From Luscinia megarhynchos (lineage: Eukaryota; Chordata; Aves; Passeriformes; Turdidae), in assembly GCA_034336665.1 (NCBI GenBank), contig CM067591.1:1817884-1881883 (forward strand): 64,000 bases of DNA, in the 5' to 3' direction. The notes beneath the pieces are model-generated. The model was not told the origin of the DNA. It did no database searches and worked only from the letters and a program-made list of their open reading frames with translations. Both the position numbers and the translations under genes were made by a program. Positions 50,319 through 61,184 of this stretch are shown in pieces (positions within the stretch are counted from its first letter, which is position 1; each line of letters starts with the position of its first letter).

Positions 50319-52454
50319 TCAGTGCCTGGTGCCGTACATCTTATCCCACTCCAGGAACAAGTCCAGCTCCTTCTGGGAGGCGGCGGGGCCGACCTTGCAC
50401 AGCGCCTTCTCCAGCTCCTGCCAGGGGCCGGGGGGTCCCGGCAGCGCCCGGCGCGCCGCCCCCGCCTGCTGGCACAGCCGCAGCAGCTCGGCCACCGAGA
50501 AGCTCTCGGTGCGCTGGGCCAGCGCCGCCAGCTCGCGCTCGCCCAGGCTGCAGCCGTGCCGGGCCAGCGCCTGGCGCAGCAGCAGCCGCCGGGTGCCGCC
50601 GTCGGGGGGAGCGATGTACAGCCGGGTGCCGAAGCGCCGGTGCGCCGCCTCGTCCATGCTGCCCGGCCGCGCCGTGGTGCCGATCACCACCACGTTCTGC
50701 TCCGACGAGGCGGCCACGTCGTCCAGGTAGGAGAGGAGCTGCGATTTGAGGTTGCCCAGCTGGCCGCCGTCCTCGCCCGCCCGCGCCGCCAGCAGGGATT
50801 CGGCCTCGGTGATGAGCACCACGGAGGGCTGGCGGCAGCTGGCCACCAGGAACACGGTCTGCAGGATCTTCTCGGCCTCGGCCTTCCAGGTGGACAGCAG
50901 GGTGGCGGCGCTGAGCCGCAGCAGGGTGGAGCCCAGCTGCGTGGAGATGCAGCGGCTCAGCAGCGTCTTGCCGGTGCCGCGGGGCCCGAAGAGCAGCAGG
51001 GTCCGCAGCGGGTGCCCGGCGGCGCCGCAGGAGCCGGGCCGCAGGATGGGCCACAGCAGCTCCTCCTCGATGGCCGCCTTCACCGAGCCCTGCCCGGCGA
51101 TGTCCGACCACTGCACCGGCGGCCCGCGCTCCACCACCTTGGTGTTCACCAGCTCCAGCACCAGCGGGTCCACGTTCTTGGGCTGCTCCTCCAGGAACGC
51201 CACGGCCTTGGGCGGCGGGAAGGCGGCCCCGGGCTCGGCGGCGCGCTCGCCGTTGGCCAGCGGCGGGCTGAACTTGCCGAAGGGCTCTGCCGGCCGCAGG
51301 GCAGCGTCCCTGGAGCCGTAGGACGGCGACACCACCGCCTTCATCTGCTGCCCGCCGAACTTGCCCGCGTGCTCCTCGCCGGCCGCCGCCCCCGCCGGCC
51401 GCTTGCCGCCCTTGAAGGCCACTTGCGGCGACTCGCCGCTGCTGCCGAAGCCGTTGCCGCGGCACTCGCCGTTGTCCGGCAGGGCGTAGGGAGACTTGGG
51501 CTGCTCGTAGCTGTATTTCCTGTACCTGCCCTCGCCGTCATCCTCGCCGCCGATGTCGAACGCCTTCCTCTTCAGCGCGCCCGCCGCCTCGGTGCCCAGC
51601 GGCGGCACGGGCAGCGCTCCCAGCCCGGCGCTCTGGTAGCCGTAGGCGGGGCGGGCGGGGGGCGGCGGCGCCGGGATGGGGGTGGGCGCGGCGATGCCCG
51701 AGGGCAGGTAGGAGGCCGGGGGGTGCGGCGGGTGGATGCCGCCGTAGCCCGGCTGGGGCGCGTAGCCGCCGCTGCCGTAGTTGTAGACGGAGCCCGAGGA
51801 GCCGTAGCCCGGCACCAGCGCGGGCGAGGCGTGCGGGGGCTGCAGCAGCCCCGAGCTGTGCAGGGCGGGGGCGTGCGGGGGCGGCAGCGCCGCCGCGGGC
51901 TGCGCGCAGTAGCCGGAGGGCAGGTAGGTGCCGCCGTAGCCTGAGGGGTACTCCTGAGACGCCCCCGGGGCAGCGGCCGCCCCGCAGGAGCTGCCGGCGT
52001 ACACGGGCTCGCCGAGGTTGGCCGGCACCACCGCGGAGCCGCCCAGCCCGATGGCCCCGCTGCCCGCCGGCGGTGCCGCGGCCTTGGTGGCCGCCAGCCC
52101 ATCGTGGATGGGGCCCAGCGGGAAGGCGCCGTCCGAGCCGTGCGCCCCCGGCCAGGGCTCCCCGTCCCCCTTCTGGCCGTTCACGGGCCCGAAGGCGCCG
52201 TCCCCGTAGGCGCCGAGCGGGGGCCGCTCGTAGGGCGCGTCCAGCACCCCCGAGTACTTCTCGGCGTACCTCTTGAGCAGGTTGGAGGCCGTGAGAGCCG
52301 AGATGTCATCGTTGGCCCAGGCGTAGTTGAAGCGCTGGCGGCTGCTGGGGTACAGCTCCGACTTGTGGGCTGGGGACGAGGTGGTGGAGGAGACGTCCAG
52401 GTGCTGCTCCGGCCACTGGTTCAGGGACTGGGCATGCTCTGGTGACCAGTGCAT
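50319..52454 (-). CDS. FIGNL2: Fidgetin-like protein 2, single coding exon
   Basis: A 711-codon open frame, a little longer than human FIGNL2 (about 650). Fidgetins are AAA ATPases of the katanin/spastin group that act on microtubules. The N-terminus M-H-W-S-P-E-H-A-Q and the stretch Y-A-W-A-N-D-D-I-S-A-L-T-A-S-N-L-L-K-R are fidgetin hallmarks. Residues 100-440 are a low-complexity Gly/Pro/Ala/Tyr region. The AAA domain starts near residue 440. Walker A is G-P-R-G-T-G-K-T at about 490-497. The Walker B position is V-L-I-T-E-A-E-S, without the usual Asp-Glu pair. R-R-F-G-T-R-L-Y-I fits the arginine-finger region, and the end W-D-K-M-Y-G-T-R-H is family-typical. A CCCCCCAG acceptor 11 bases above the ATG shows at least one upstream non-coding exon. 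Confidence 0.95.
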   Translation of the reverse strand: MHWSPEHAQSLNQWPEQHLDVSSTTSSPAHKSELYPSSRQRFNYAWANDDISALTASNLLKRYAEKYSGVLDAPYERPPLGAYGDGAFGPVNGQKGDGEPWPGAHGSDGAFPLGPIHDGLAATKAAAPPAGSGAIGLGGSAVVPANLGEPVYAGSSCGAAAAPGASQEYPSGYGGTYLPSGYCAQPAAALPPPHAPALHSSGLLQPPHASPALVPGYGSSGSVYNYGSGGYAPQPGYGGIHPPHPPASYLPSGIAAPTPIPAPPPPARPAYGYQSAGLGALPVPPLGTEAAGALKRKAFDIGGEDDGEGRYRKYSYEQPKSPYALPDNGECRGNGFGSSGESPQVAFKGGKRPAGAAAGEEHAGKFGGQQMKAVVSPSYGSRDAALRPAEPFGKFSPPLANGERAAEPGAAFPPPKAVAFLEEQPKNVDPLVLELVNTKVVERGPPVQWSDIAGQGSVKAAIEEELLWPILRPGSCGAAGHPLRTLLLFGPRGTGKTLLSRCISTQLGSTLLRLSAATLLSTWKAEAEKILQTVFLVASCRQPSVVLITEAESLLAARAGEDGGQLGNLKSQLLSYLDDVAASSEQNVVVIGTTARPGSMDEAAHRRFGTRLYIAPPDGGTRRLLLRQALARHGCSLGERELAALAQRTESFSVAELLRLCQQAGAARRALPGPPGPWQELEKALCKVGPAASQKELDLFLEWDKMYGTRH

Positions 52455-52465
52455 CTTCGACAGAG
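52455..52465 (-). other. FIGNL2: FIGNL2 5' UTR remnant and splice acceptor
   Basis: CTGTCCCCCCAG|CTCTGTCGAAG then ATG. The acceptor explains why the open frame above 52,454 runs on into intronic repeat and should not be taken as protein. Confidence 0.7.
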
Positions 52466-52479
52466 CTGGGGGGACAGGG

Positions 52480-53110
52480 CAGCAGTGAAACAGGGATTCT
52501 GTGTGGAGTATCCCCCAAAATCCAGCACAGTGAGAGCAGCAAAACAGGAATTCTGTGTGGAGTATCCCCAAACCCAGCACAGTGAGAGTGGTGAAACAGG
52601 AATTCTGTGTGGAGTATCCCCAAACCCAGCACAGTGAGAGCAGGGAAACAGGAATTCTGTGTGGAGTATCCCCAAACCCAGCACAGTGAGAGCAGCAAAA
52701 CAGGAATTCTGTGTGGAGTATCCCCAAACCCCAGCACAGTGAGAGTGGTGAAACAGGAATTCTGTGTGGAGTATCCCCAAACCCAGCACAGTGAGAGTGG
52801 TGAAACAGGAATTCTGTGTGGAGTATTCCCAAAACCCAGCACAGTGAGAACAGGGAAACAGGAATTCTGTGTGGAGTATCCCCAAAATCCAGCATAGTGA
52901 GAGCGATGAAACAGGAATTCTGTGTGGAGTATCCCCAAAATCCAGCACAGTGAGAGCAGCAAAACAGGAATTCTGAGAGTGATGAAACAGGAATTCTGCA
53001 TGGAGTATCCCCAAACCCAGCACAGTGAGAGCAGGGAAACAAGAATTCTGAGAGTGATGAAACAGGAATTCTGCATGGAGTATCCCCAAGACCTGCCCTG
53101 GCCTGTTCCC
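52480..53110. repeat. About 59-bp minisatellite in the FIGNL2 intron
   Basis: About ten units of CAGCACAGTGAGAGCAGCAA and AACAGGAATTCTGTGTGGAG. Confidence 0.95.
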
Positions 53111-53149
53111 CACCACACCCCTGGATTCTGAACACCCAACTCTGGATAT

Positions 53150-53290
53150 TCACAGGGTCATCAGGGCTGGGAAGGACCTTTGAGACCGTGGAGCCCAAGC
53201 TTCCCCCTCACCACCAGAGCAGAGCACCCAGTGCCACGTCCAGCTGTCCCTCCGGCCACGGTGACCCCACCACACCCCCTTTGTCCAGTC
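53150..53290 (+). mobile_element. Worn CR1-like LINE 3' fragment
   Basis: GGGCTGGGAAGGACCTTTGA, CACCCAGTGCCACGTCCAGC and ACGGTGACCCCACCACACCC follow, in order, the consensus of avian CR1 3' ends (GGTTGGAAGGGACC, AGTGCCACATCCACAC, GGTGACTCCACCACCTCCCT). It is diverged and has no open frame. Confidence 0.6.
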
Positions 53291-54895
53291 ACACACCATG
53301 ATTGTCCAGTCCAAGCCAGCCCAACACTTGCTGTGAGGGAATCCTTCCCCCCCAAAAACCCCCCTGGCCACGGGCACCTCCTGCTGAGCTCCGTGTCACT
53401 GTCCCTTGCTCCAGCCCCCAGGGTGGTGGCATTGTCCCCTCTCCCCACCCCACTGTCCCCCCCTCAGCCCCACACCCTTGGGGACCTCGTGCCCCACTCC
53501 TCACTGCTTTCAGCCACTCTGCACAATAAGATTATTTAATGCTTTAATTGACTTATGGGGCGCTTGTGCTCCCGCTCTGGGTTTCAAACTCCCACAGGAG
53601 GATGCAGACAGCAGCTCTGTGCCGGCTGAGCTGACATTTACAGTCGTTGTCAAAGTGCTCCTGGTGGATAAAATCACACAGGGAAAGCTCCTGGAGCATA
53701 AAGGCACCCAGAAACTCTAAAGGGAAAAATCAGCATTTGGCTGATTAGGCCTTTTCCTCCGTATTTTTAATTTTTAAAGGAATTTAAACACCAGGAGTTT
53801 CCATCCGTGCTCAGTGGGTGCAGAGTGCTGTGCAGTGCATCTGCCCCCCAGAAATGTCGGGGAACTGGGGGGAGCCCTGTGACCACCCAGCAGCACCCCC
53901 TAGGCTCCTGAGGACAGTGAGCACCAAACCCCACTGCTCAAACGCCAGTTAAAAACAGCATTTGGAGGTGGGTCTGGTGATGGAGCTGCCTCTCCAAGAG
54001 CCTGGAACAGGGTGGCCGATGCCAGGGGGGAGGTTGAAGCCCCCCAGAACAGCACAGCCCCTCCAGCACCAAACCCCGGGCGGGGGAACGAGGGGCGCAG
54101 CCGCCGACCCTCCAAACCGCGATCAAATTTGGCAGAAGAAAAAACCCCAAATCCATGGAAAAAGTGGCAAAGCCGCGGAGGGGGAGGGCAGGGAGGAGCT
54201 GTCAGGGCTGAAATGGGACGTGAATGAGTGGCCGAGCGGGACAGATGTTTCAATGCTCCCCTTGGCAGTGTGAGAAAATTACTGTCCAGTGACCAAATGG
54301 CCGGGCCGGTTCCCACCCTCGCTGCTGCCCATTATCCCCGGCGCAGGACAAAGGCGGGCAGGGGGCTGGGCAGGGAGAATCCCATTGTTCCCGCCCGCCC
54401 TAATTATGGAAATCTTGTTAATCTATTCAGCAGCGAGTCTGAACCGGGCTTTTGTTCGGGGGGTTTGCAGCGGGCGCGGCGCTGAGGGTGTCCAACGGCT
54501 CGGCGTGGGGATGGGAAAAGCTCCAGCCTGGGTTTGCTTCCTTCCGTGGGATGCGGGATGGAGCATCCTCAGGCAGGGGAGGGAGAGCGCAGCACGTAAA
54601 ATAAACCGCACGTCAAATAAAATGTTCTCGATCTCGCGCACACGGGGCTGGCGAATAAAAATTCTGAGAAAAATCCCGCTGGAATGAGCCGCAGGCAGCA
54701 GCTGCGCCCCCGGGGGATCAGGAGGGGGTTTGGAGAGAAGAGCAAACACCTCCGGGCTGAGGATGCTCTAACGCCGGGGTTTAAGCGCGGCCCAACTCCC
54801 CGAGCCCCAGAGGAGGGGCTGGCTCGGGGAGGGACGGGTCCGGGTCGGTTTCATCCCTTGGGCGGCCGAGGAGCATCCGAGGAGCATCCCTGTCC
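53291..54895. other. Single-copy region upstream of FIGNL2
   Basis: About 1.6 kb without tandem repeats. 54,290-54,470 looks constrained: it has ATTGTTCCCGCCCGCCCTAA, TTATGGAAATCTTGTTAATC and a CpG-rich stretch. It may hold the FIGNL2 promoter, first exon or enhancer. No protein similarity seen. Confidence 0.5.
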
Positions 54896-54899
54896 TGGG

Positions 54900-55490
54900 G
54901 GGCTGGTCAGTGCCTGGTCAGTGCTGGTCAGTGCCTGGTCAGTGCTGGTCAGTGCTGGTCAGTGCCTGGTCAGTGCTGGTCAGTGCTGGTCAGTGCTCAG
55001 TCAGTCCTTGGTCAGTGCTGGTCAGTGCCTGGTCAGTGCCCAGTCAGTGCTGGTCAGTGCTGGTCAGTGCCTGGTCAGTGCCTGGTCAGTGCTGGTCAGT
55101 GCTGGTCAGTGCTGGTCCGTGCCTGGTCAGTGCCTGGTCAGTGCTGGTCAGTGCTCGGTCAGTCCTTGGTCAGTGCCTGGTCAGTGCCTGGTCAGTCCTT
55201 GGTCAGTGCTTGGTCAGTGCTGGTCAGTGCTGGTCAGTGCTGGTCAGTGCCTGGTCAGTGCTGGTCAGTGCTGAGCACAACTCCATGGTCATCCCTGGGG
55301 TCAGTGCTAGTCAGTGCTTGGTCAGTGCCTGGCTCAGTGCTGGTCAGAGCCCCAGTCGTCCATGGTCAGTGCTGTCCCGGGCTCTGTGGTCGTCCTGGCT
55401 CAGTGTTGGTCAGTGCCTGGTCAGTCCTTGGTCATCCTTGGCTCGTGCTGGTCAGTGCCTGGTCAGTCCCATGGTCAGTTTCTAGCTCTG
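54900..55490. repeat. CTGGTCAGTGC minisatellite
   Basis: 11- and 12-bp units CTGGTCAGTG(C)C, about 45 copies, decaying into TGGTCATCC units (55,490-55,660). Confidence 0.97.
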
Positions 55491-55689
55491 GTCATGTCAC
55501 GATGCTCCCATGGGCACAGCTCCATGGTCATCCCGGGCTCTGTGGTCATTTCCAGCTCTGTGGTCATCCAGATGTCCATGGTCATCCATGGTCATCCAGA
55601 GCTCCGTGGTCATTCACATCTCTGTGGTCATCCATAGCCATGGCCATCCACGTCCCTCACGGCCACCACGCCGCTGTCCAGCTGCTCTC

Positions 55690-56705
55690 TGCTGTCCCCT
55701 GTGCTGAGCTGTCCCTCCTGGCTGAGCTGTCCCCTTGTGCTGAGCTGTCCCCCTGTGCTGAGCTGTCCCTCCTGTGCTGAGCTGTCCCCTCCTGTGCTGA
55801 GCTGTCCCCCCTGTGCTGAGCTGTCCCCCCTGTGCTGAGCTGTCCCTCCTGTGCTGAGCTGTCCCTCCTGTGCTGAGCTGTCCCCCCCTGTGCTGAGCTG
55901 TCCCTCCTGTGCTGAGCTGTCCCTCCTGTGCTGAGCTGTCCCTCCTGTGCTGAGCTGTCCCCCCCTGTGCTGAGCTGTCCCCCCCTGTGCTGAGCTGTCC
56001 CTCCTGTGCTGAGCTGTCCCCCCCTGTGCTGAGCTGTCCCCCTGTGCTGAGCTGTCCCTCCTGTGCTGAGCTGTCCCTCCCTGTGCTGAGCTGTCCCCTG
56101 TGCTGAGCTGTCCCTCCTGTGCTGAGCTGTCCCTCCTGTGCTGAGCTGTCCCCCTGTGCTGAGCTGTCCCCCTGTGCTGAGCTGTCCCTCCTGTGCTGAG
56201 CTGTCCCCCTGTGCTGAGCTGTCCCTCCTGTGCTGAGCTGTCCCCCCTGTGCTGAGCTGTCCCCCTGTGCTGAGCTGTCCCCCCTGTGCTGAGCTGTCCC
56301 CCCTGTGCTGAGCTGTCCCCCCTGTGCTGAGCTGTCCCCTCCTGTGCTGAGCTGTCCCCCCTGTGCTGAGCTGTCCCTCCTGTGCTGAGCTGTCCCCCTG
56401 TGCTCGAGCTGTCCCTCCTGTGCTGAGCTGTCCCCCCTGTGCTGAGCTGTCCCCCCTCTGCTGAGCTGTCCCCCTGTGCTGAGCTGTCCCTCCTGGTGCT
56501 GAGCTGTCCCCCCTGTGCTGAGCTGTCCCCCCTGTGCTGAGCTGTCCCCTGTGCTGAGCTGTCCCCTGTGCTGAGCTGTCCCTCCCTGTGCTGAGCTGTC
56601 CCCCTGTGCTGAGCTGTCCCCCTGTGCTGAGCTCCCCTGTGCTGAGCTCTCCCTGTGCTGAGCTGTCCCCTGTGCTGAGCTGTCCCCTGTGCTGAGCTGT
56701 CCCCT
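55690..56705. repeat. 19-21-bp minisatellite CTGTGCTGAGCTGTCCCTCC
   Basis: About 50 units with small length variants. The frames coding S-S-A-Q-G-T-A-Q-H-R are repeat only. Confidence 0.97.
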
Positions 56706-56850
56706 GGCAGCTCCAGGCTTTCCCCAAACCCGTCCCAGCTCCTCCATCCCTGCCCTGCCCCCAGGGGCCGAGCTCGGCTGTGCCAGTTTGGGGCAGGAAC
56801 AGCAAAAGGGGAAACGGAGATTCCTGCAGCCCTTGGGGGCTCAGCGGGGA
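56706..56850. other. Short single-copy spacer
   Basis: About 145 bp between two arrays. No feature recognised. Confidence 0.6.
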
Positions 56851-57540
56851 CACCGAGAGACACAGCACACCGGGGACACCGGGTGTCACAACACACTGGG
56901 GATACCGAGTGTCACAGCACACCGGGGACACCGGAGTGTCACAACACACTGGGGATACCGAGCGTCACAGCACACCGGGGACACCGGGTGTCACAACACA
57001 CCCGGGGACACCGAGCGTCACAGACTGACTGTGACACTGTCACTGTCACAACACACTGGGGATACCGAGTGTCACAGCCTGACTGTGACACTGTCACAGC
57101 ACACTGGGGACACCGAGTGTCACAGACTGACTGTGACACTGTCACTGTCACAGCCCACTGGGGACACCGAGCATCACAACACACTGTGACACTGAGTGTC
57201 ACAGACTGATTGTGACACTGTCACTGTCACAACACACTGGGGACACCAAGTGTCACAGCCTGACTGTGACACTGTCACTGTCACAGCACACCGGGGACAC
57301 CGAGAGTCACAACACACTGGGGACACCAAGTGTCACAGCCTGTCTGTGACACTGTCACAACACCACAGGGACACCGAGTGTCACAACCTGACCATGACAC
57401 AGGGGGTGTCACACCCTGACTGTGACACTGTCACAACACACTGGGGACACCGAGTGTCACAGCCAGACTGTGACACTGAGAGTGTCACCACCCACCCGTG
57501 ACACCAGGAGTGTCACAACCCATCAGGGGTGTCACAACCC
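56850..57540. repeat. GGGGACACCGAGTGTCACA minisatellite
   Basis: Units of ACACACTGGGGACACCGAGT and CAGACTGACTGTGACACTGT in higher-order alternation. Confidence 0.95.
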
Positions 57541-57544
57541 ACCC

Positions 57545-57925
57545 TAACGGATTGTCCTCATTAATATTAATCTTTAAATGTAATTAATACTGGAACTGGG
57601 GAACCTCCCAGCCCCATCCAGGAATTATTATTAATTAATGCTGGAACTGGGGAACCTCCCAACCCCATAATAGGAATGAATACTAATTAATGCTGGTATT
57701 GGGGAACCTCCTAGCCGCATCCAGGAATTAATATTAATTAATACTGGTTTTTGGGACTCTCCCAGCCCCATATAGGAATGAATATTAATTAATGCTGGTA
57801 TTGGGGAACCTCCCAGCCCCATCCAGGAATTATTATTAATTAATACTGGTTTTGGGGAGCCTCCGAGCCCCATCCAGGAACGAATATTAATTACTGCTGG
57901 TTTTGGGGAGCCTCCCAGCCCCCCA
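57545..57925. repeat. About 60-bp tandem repeat with ATTAATTAATGCTGG
   Basis: Six units containing GGGGAACCTCCCAGCCCCAT and AATATTAATTAATACTGG. Confidence 0.95.
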
Positions 57926-58265
57926 GCGCTGTTGTGTTTTCTGCCTCGGTTCCTTCTCAGGAGGCAGCTGAGCCAATCCTGCTCTTTTCCATCATTTCCA
58001 TCATTTAATTTCCATCATTTCCTCTCCTGCCCGAGCACCCCCGGCCCCGCAGGATCCCGTTCCCATCCCTGGGATCCATCCCAGCCCAGCTGAGGCCGCT
58101 CCCCCTGAGCCTTTTGTTTTCCCTTTGACTCGCAGATTCCTTTCTCAGACCCAGCCCCAACTGCCCGGCTCCCTCCTGCCCAAAAAACATCCATTCCCTG
58201 ATGGATTTTCCACAAGTCCCCTTGTGCTGGGCTCCTTTCTTTGCTGGGCTCACCCACGGCCGAGG
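57926..58265. other. Single-copy spacer
   Basis: Non-repetitive, no coding similarity; a pyrimidine-rich CCATCATTTCC run near 57,990. Confidence 0.6.
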
Positions 58266-58269
58266 CTGA

Positions 58270-59880
58270 TGGGATGGAGAGATTTGGGGATGGATTTGGG
58301 ATGGATTTGGGGAGGGATTTGGGGATGGATTTGGGATGGATTTTGGGGAGGGATTTGGGGAGGGATTTGGGGATGGATTTGGGGATGGATTTGGGGGATG
58401 GATGTTGGGGAGGGATTTGGGAGGATTTTAGGGGGATGGATTTGGGGAGGATTTGGGGATGGATTTGGGGATGGATTTTAGGGGATGGATTTTGGGGAGG
58501 GATTTGGGGATGGATTTGGGGATGGATGGATGGATTTGGGGGATGGATTTGGGGATGGATTTGGGGGATGGATTTGGGGGATGGATTTGGGGGATGGATT
58601 TGGGGAGGGATTTGGGGGATGGATTTGGGGGATGGATTTGGGGGATGGTTGGGGGATGGATTTGGGGGGATGGATTTGGGGGAGGGATTTGGGGGATGGA
58701 TTTGGGGGATGGATTTGGGGGATGGATGTTGGGATGGATTTGGGGGATGGATTTGGGGGATGGATTTGGTTGGGGGATGGATTTGGGGGATGGATTTGGG
58801 GATGGATTTGGGGGATGGATTTGGGGGATGGATGTTGGGGGATGGTTGGGGATGGTTGGGGGATGGATTTGGGGATGGATTTGGGGGAGGGTTGAGGGAT
58901 GGATTTGGGGGATGGTTGGGGGATGGATTTGGGGATGGATTTGGGGGATGGATTTGGGGGATGGATTTGGGGATGGATTTGGGGGATGGATTTGGGGGAT
59001 GGATTTGGGGGATGGATTTGGGGGATGGATTTGGGGGATGGATTTGGGGATGGATTTGGGGGATGGATTTTGGGGATGGATTTAGGGGATGGGGATGGTT
59101 GGGGGATGGATTTGGGGGATGGATTTGGGGGATGGATTTGGGGGATGGATTTGGGGGATGGATTTAGGGGGATGGATTTGGGGGATGGATTTGGGGGATG
59201 GATTTGGGGAGAGATTTGGGGGATGGATTTGGGGAGGGATTTAGGGGGATGGATTTTGGGGATGGATTTGGGGATGGATTTGGGGGATGGATTTGGGGAT
59301 GGATTTGGGGGATGGATTTGGGGGATGGTTTGGGGATGGATTTGGGGGATGGATTTGGGGGATGGATTTGGGGATGGATTTAGGGGATGGGGAGGGTTGG
59401 GGATGGATTTGGGGGATGGATTTGGGATGGATGGGATATTTGGGGATGGTTGAGGGGATGGATTTGGGGGATGGATTTGGGGGATGGATTTGGGGGATGG
59501 ATTTGAGGGATGGATTTGGGGATGGATTTGGGGAGGGATTTGGGGATGGATTTGGGGATGGTTGAGGGAGGGATTTGGGGATGGATTTGAGGGATGGATT
59601 TGGGGATGGATTTGGGGATGGATTTGGGGAGGGATTTAGGGGATGGATTTAGGGATGGATTTGGGGATGGATGGGGATGGATTGGGGATGGATTTGGGGA
59701 TGGATTTGGGGATGGATTTGGGGATGGATTTGGGGGATGGATGTTGGGATGGATTTGGGGGATGGATTGGGGGACAGATGTTGGGATGGATTTTAGGGGA
59801 TGGATTTGGGGATGGATTAGGGGAATGGATTTTCGAGATGGATTTTAGGGGTGGATTTGGGGGATGGATTTTGGGGGAAC
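58270..59880. repeat. GGATGGATTTGGGG minisatellite, 1.6 kb
   Basis: 13-15-bp units of GGATGGATTTGGGG(G). All three plus frames are long and open and encode only M-D-L-G-D-G-F-G-G-W-type repeats. Confidence 0.97.
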
Positions 59881-60310
59881 ATCTCCCATCTCCTCCAGCT
59901 GACCCTAGAGCACACACAATTCCTCTTCCTCTCTTTCCAGCCAGCACTCATTACAAACTCATCACGAGGAGGAGGAGGAGGGTGGGGACAGCCCAAGGTC
60001 AATTTTGGGCACCTGTCTCCCCATCCCTGGCACAGCTGAGCCAGGAGGTGACACCTGGGTGAGCTGGGCACGAGGAGCCCCTGGGAGAGTCCCCAGGGCT
60101 CAGAGCCACCATCCCCACCCCTGGCACTGAGAAATTCCAGCAGCACGCTGGAATTTGGGGGGATTTATTCACAGGGAGGAGGAGGAGATGCTCTGGAGCT
60201 CGGGGGTGAGAGGAAGGAGCTGAGCTCTGGGAATTCCACATCAAGGGGTCAGAACCTGCACCCCAAACCTCCCTGGCTGCACCCCAAACCCTCCCTGGCT
60301 GCACCATTTC
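59881..60310. other. Single-copy spacer
   Basis: About 430 bp, GC-moderate, no exon or element recognised. Confidence 0.55.
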
Positions 60311-60339
60311 TATTTCCTATATTTTTAATTTCTATTTCA

Positions 60340-60790
60340 CATATTTTTCATATATATCTATATATATTTATATATATCTATACATATCTATACATATCTA
60401 TACATATCTATACATATCTATATATATCTATATCTATATCTATATCTATATCTATATCTATATCTATATTTATTTATTTATTTATTTCAGTATTTATAAC
60501 CCAATTATTGTGCTGCCTCGGGGTTTGGGATTTGATGTTCTTCATTTGTATTTCATATAGTTTTTAATTTCTATTTCCTATATTTTTAATTTCCATTTGA
60601 CATATTTTTCATCTATATCTATATCTATATATCTATATACATATATCTATATATCTATATATCTATATATCTATATATCTATATATCTATATATCTATAT
60701 ATCTATATATAGATAGATATAGACAGATATAGATAGATATAGATAGATATAGATATATATCTTTATTTATTTATTTATTTATTTCAGCAT
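60340..60790. repeat. TATATC microsatellites flanking a dispersed repeat piece
   Basis: Two ATCTATATCTATATCTAT arrays (60,345-60,480 and 60,610-60,770) around a short piece with ATTTATAACCCAATTATTG. Confidence 0.9.
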
Positions 60791-60799
60791 TTATAACCC

Positions 60800-60965
60800 A
60801 ATTATTGAGTTTATAACCCCAAACTCCATTCCCAGTCGCTGCTGCCTCCCCAGTTTGGGCAGACACAACAATTCCTGCCCAGGCTGGGAATCAAGGGCAC
60901 CTCCCTGCCTCAGGTGCTGGGAAATGGAAATAAAAGTGAGTTGGGAGGTAAATTTGGGGTAAAAA
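60800..60965 (+). repeat. Third copy of the dispersed repeat
   Basis: AACTCCATTCCCAGTCGCTG to AATTCCTGCCCAGGCTGG matches 42,290-42,365, and GGAAATAAAAGTGA matches 42,392-42,406. As with the other copies, a TATATC array lies beside it. Confidence 0.8.
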
Positions 60966-61180
60966 CTTCATTTGCAGGCACAGGCTCCTCACTGAGCCGG
61001 GTTTTTGTAGGCAGGACAAGTGTGGGATAAAGAGAAGTTTGTTCTATATTTGTTTTCACTTTCTTGGGGAAAAAAAATAAGAAAAAAAATAAGAAAAAAT
61101 AAAAACAAACTGGCTGTTTTTTCTCTGGTGGGAAAACATGGCCTGGGTAGCAGAGATGAGGCAGCCCCAGGATCTCCATC
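60966..61180. other. Single-copy stretch
   Basis: AT-rich, with an A-rich run at 61,068-61,110. No feature recognised. Confidence 0.55.
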
Positions 61181-61184
61181 CCTT

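Noticed and set aside
50322..51944. 540-codon frame on the plus strand
   Set aside because: Antisense shadow of the GC-rich FIGNL2 coding exon.
52455..53198. N-terminal extension of FIGNL2 by about 250 codons
   Set aside because: It reads through a splice acceptor into a 59-bp minisatellite; the conserved protein starts M-H-W-S-P-E-H-A-Q.
55614..56949. Three overlapping minus-strand frames of about 400 codons (S-S-A-Q-G-T-A-Q-H-R)
   Set aside because: Open in all frames of a 19-21-bp array; repeat only.
58241..59453. Long Gly/Asp/Trp-rich open frames (M-D-L-G-D-G-F-G-G-W)
   Set aside because: All three plus frames are open over a GGATGGATTTGGGG repeat, as expected of a stop-free array.
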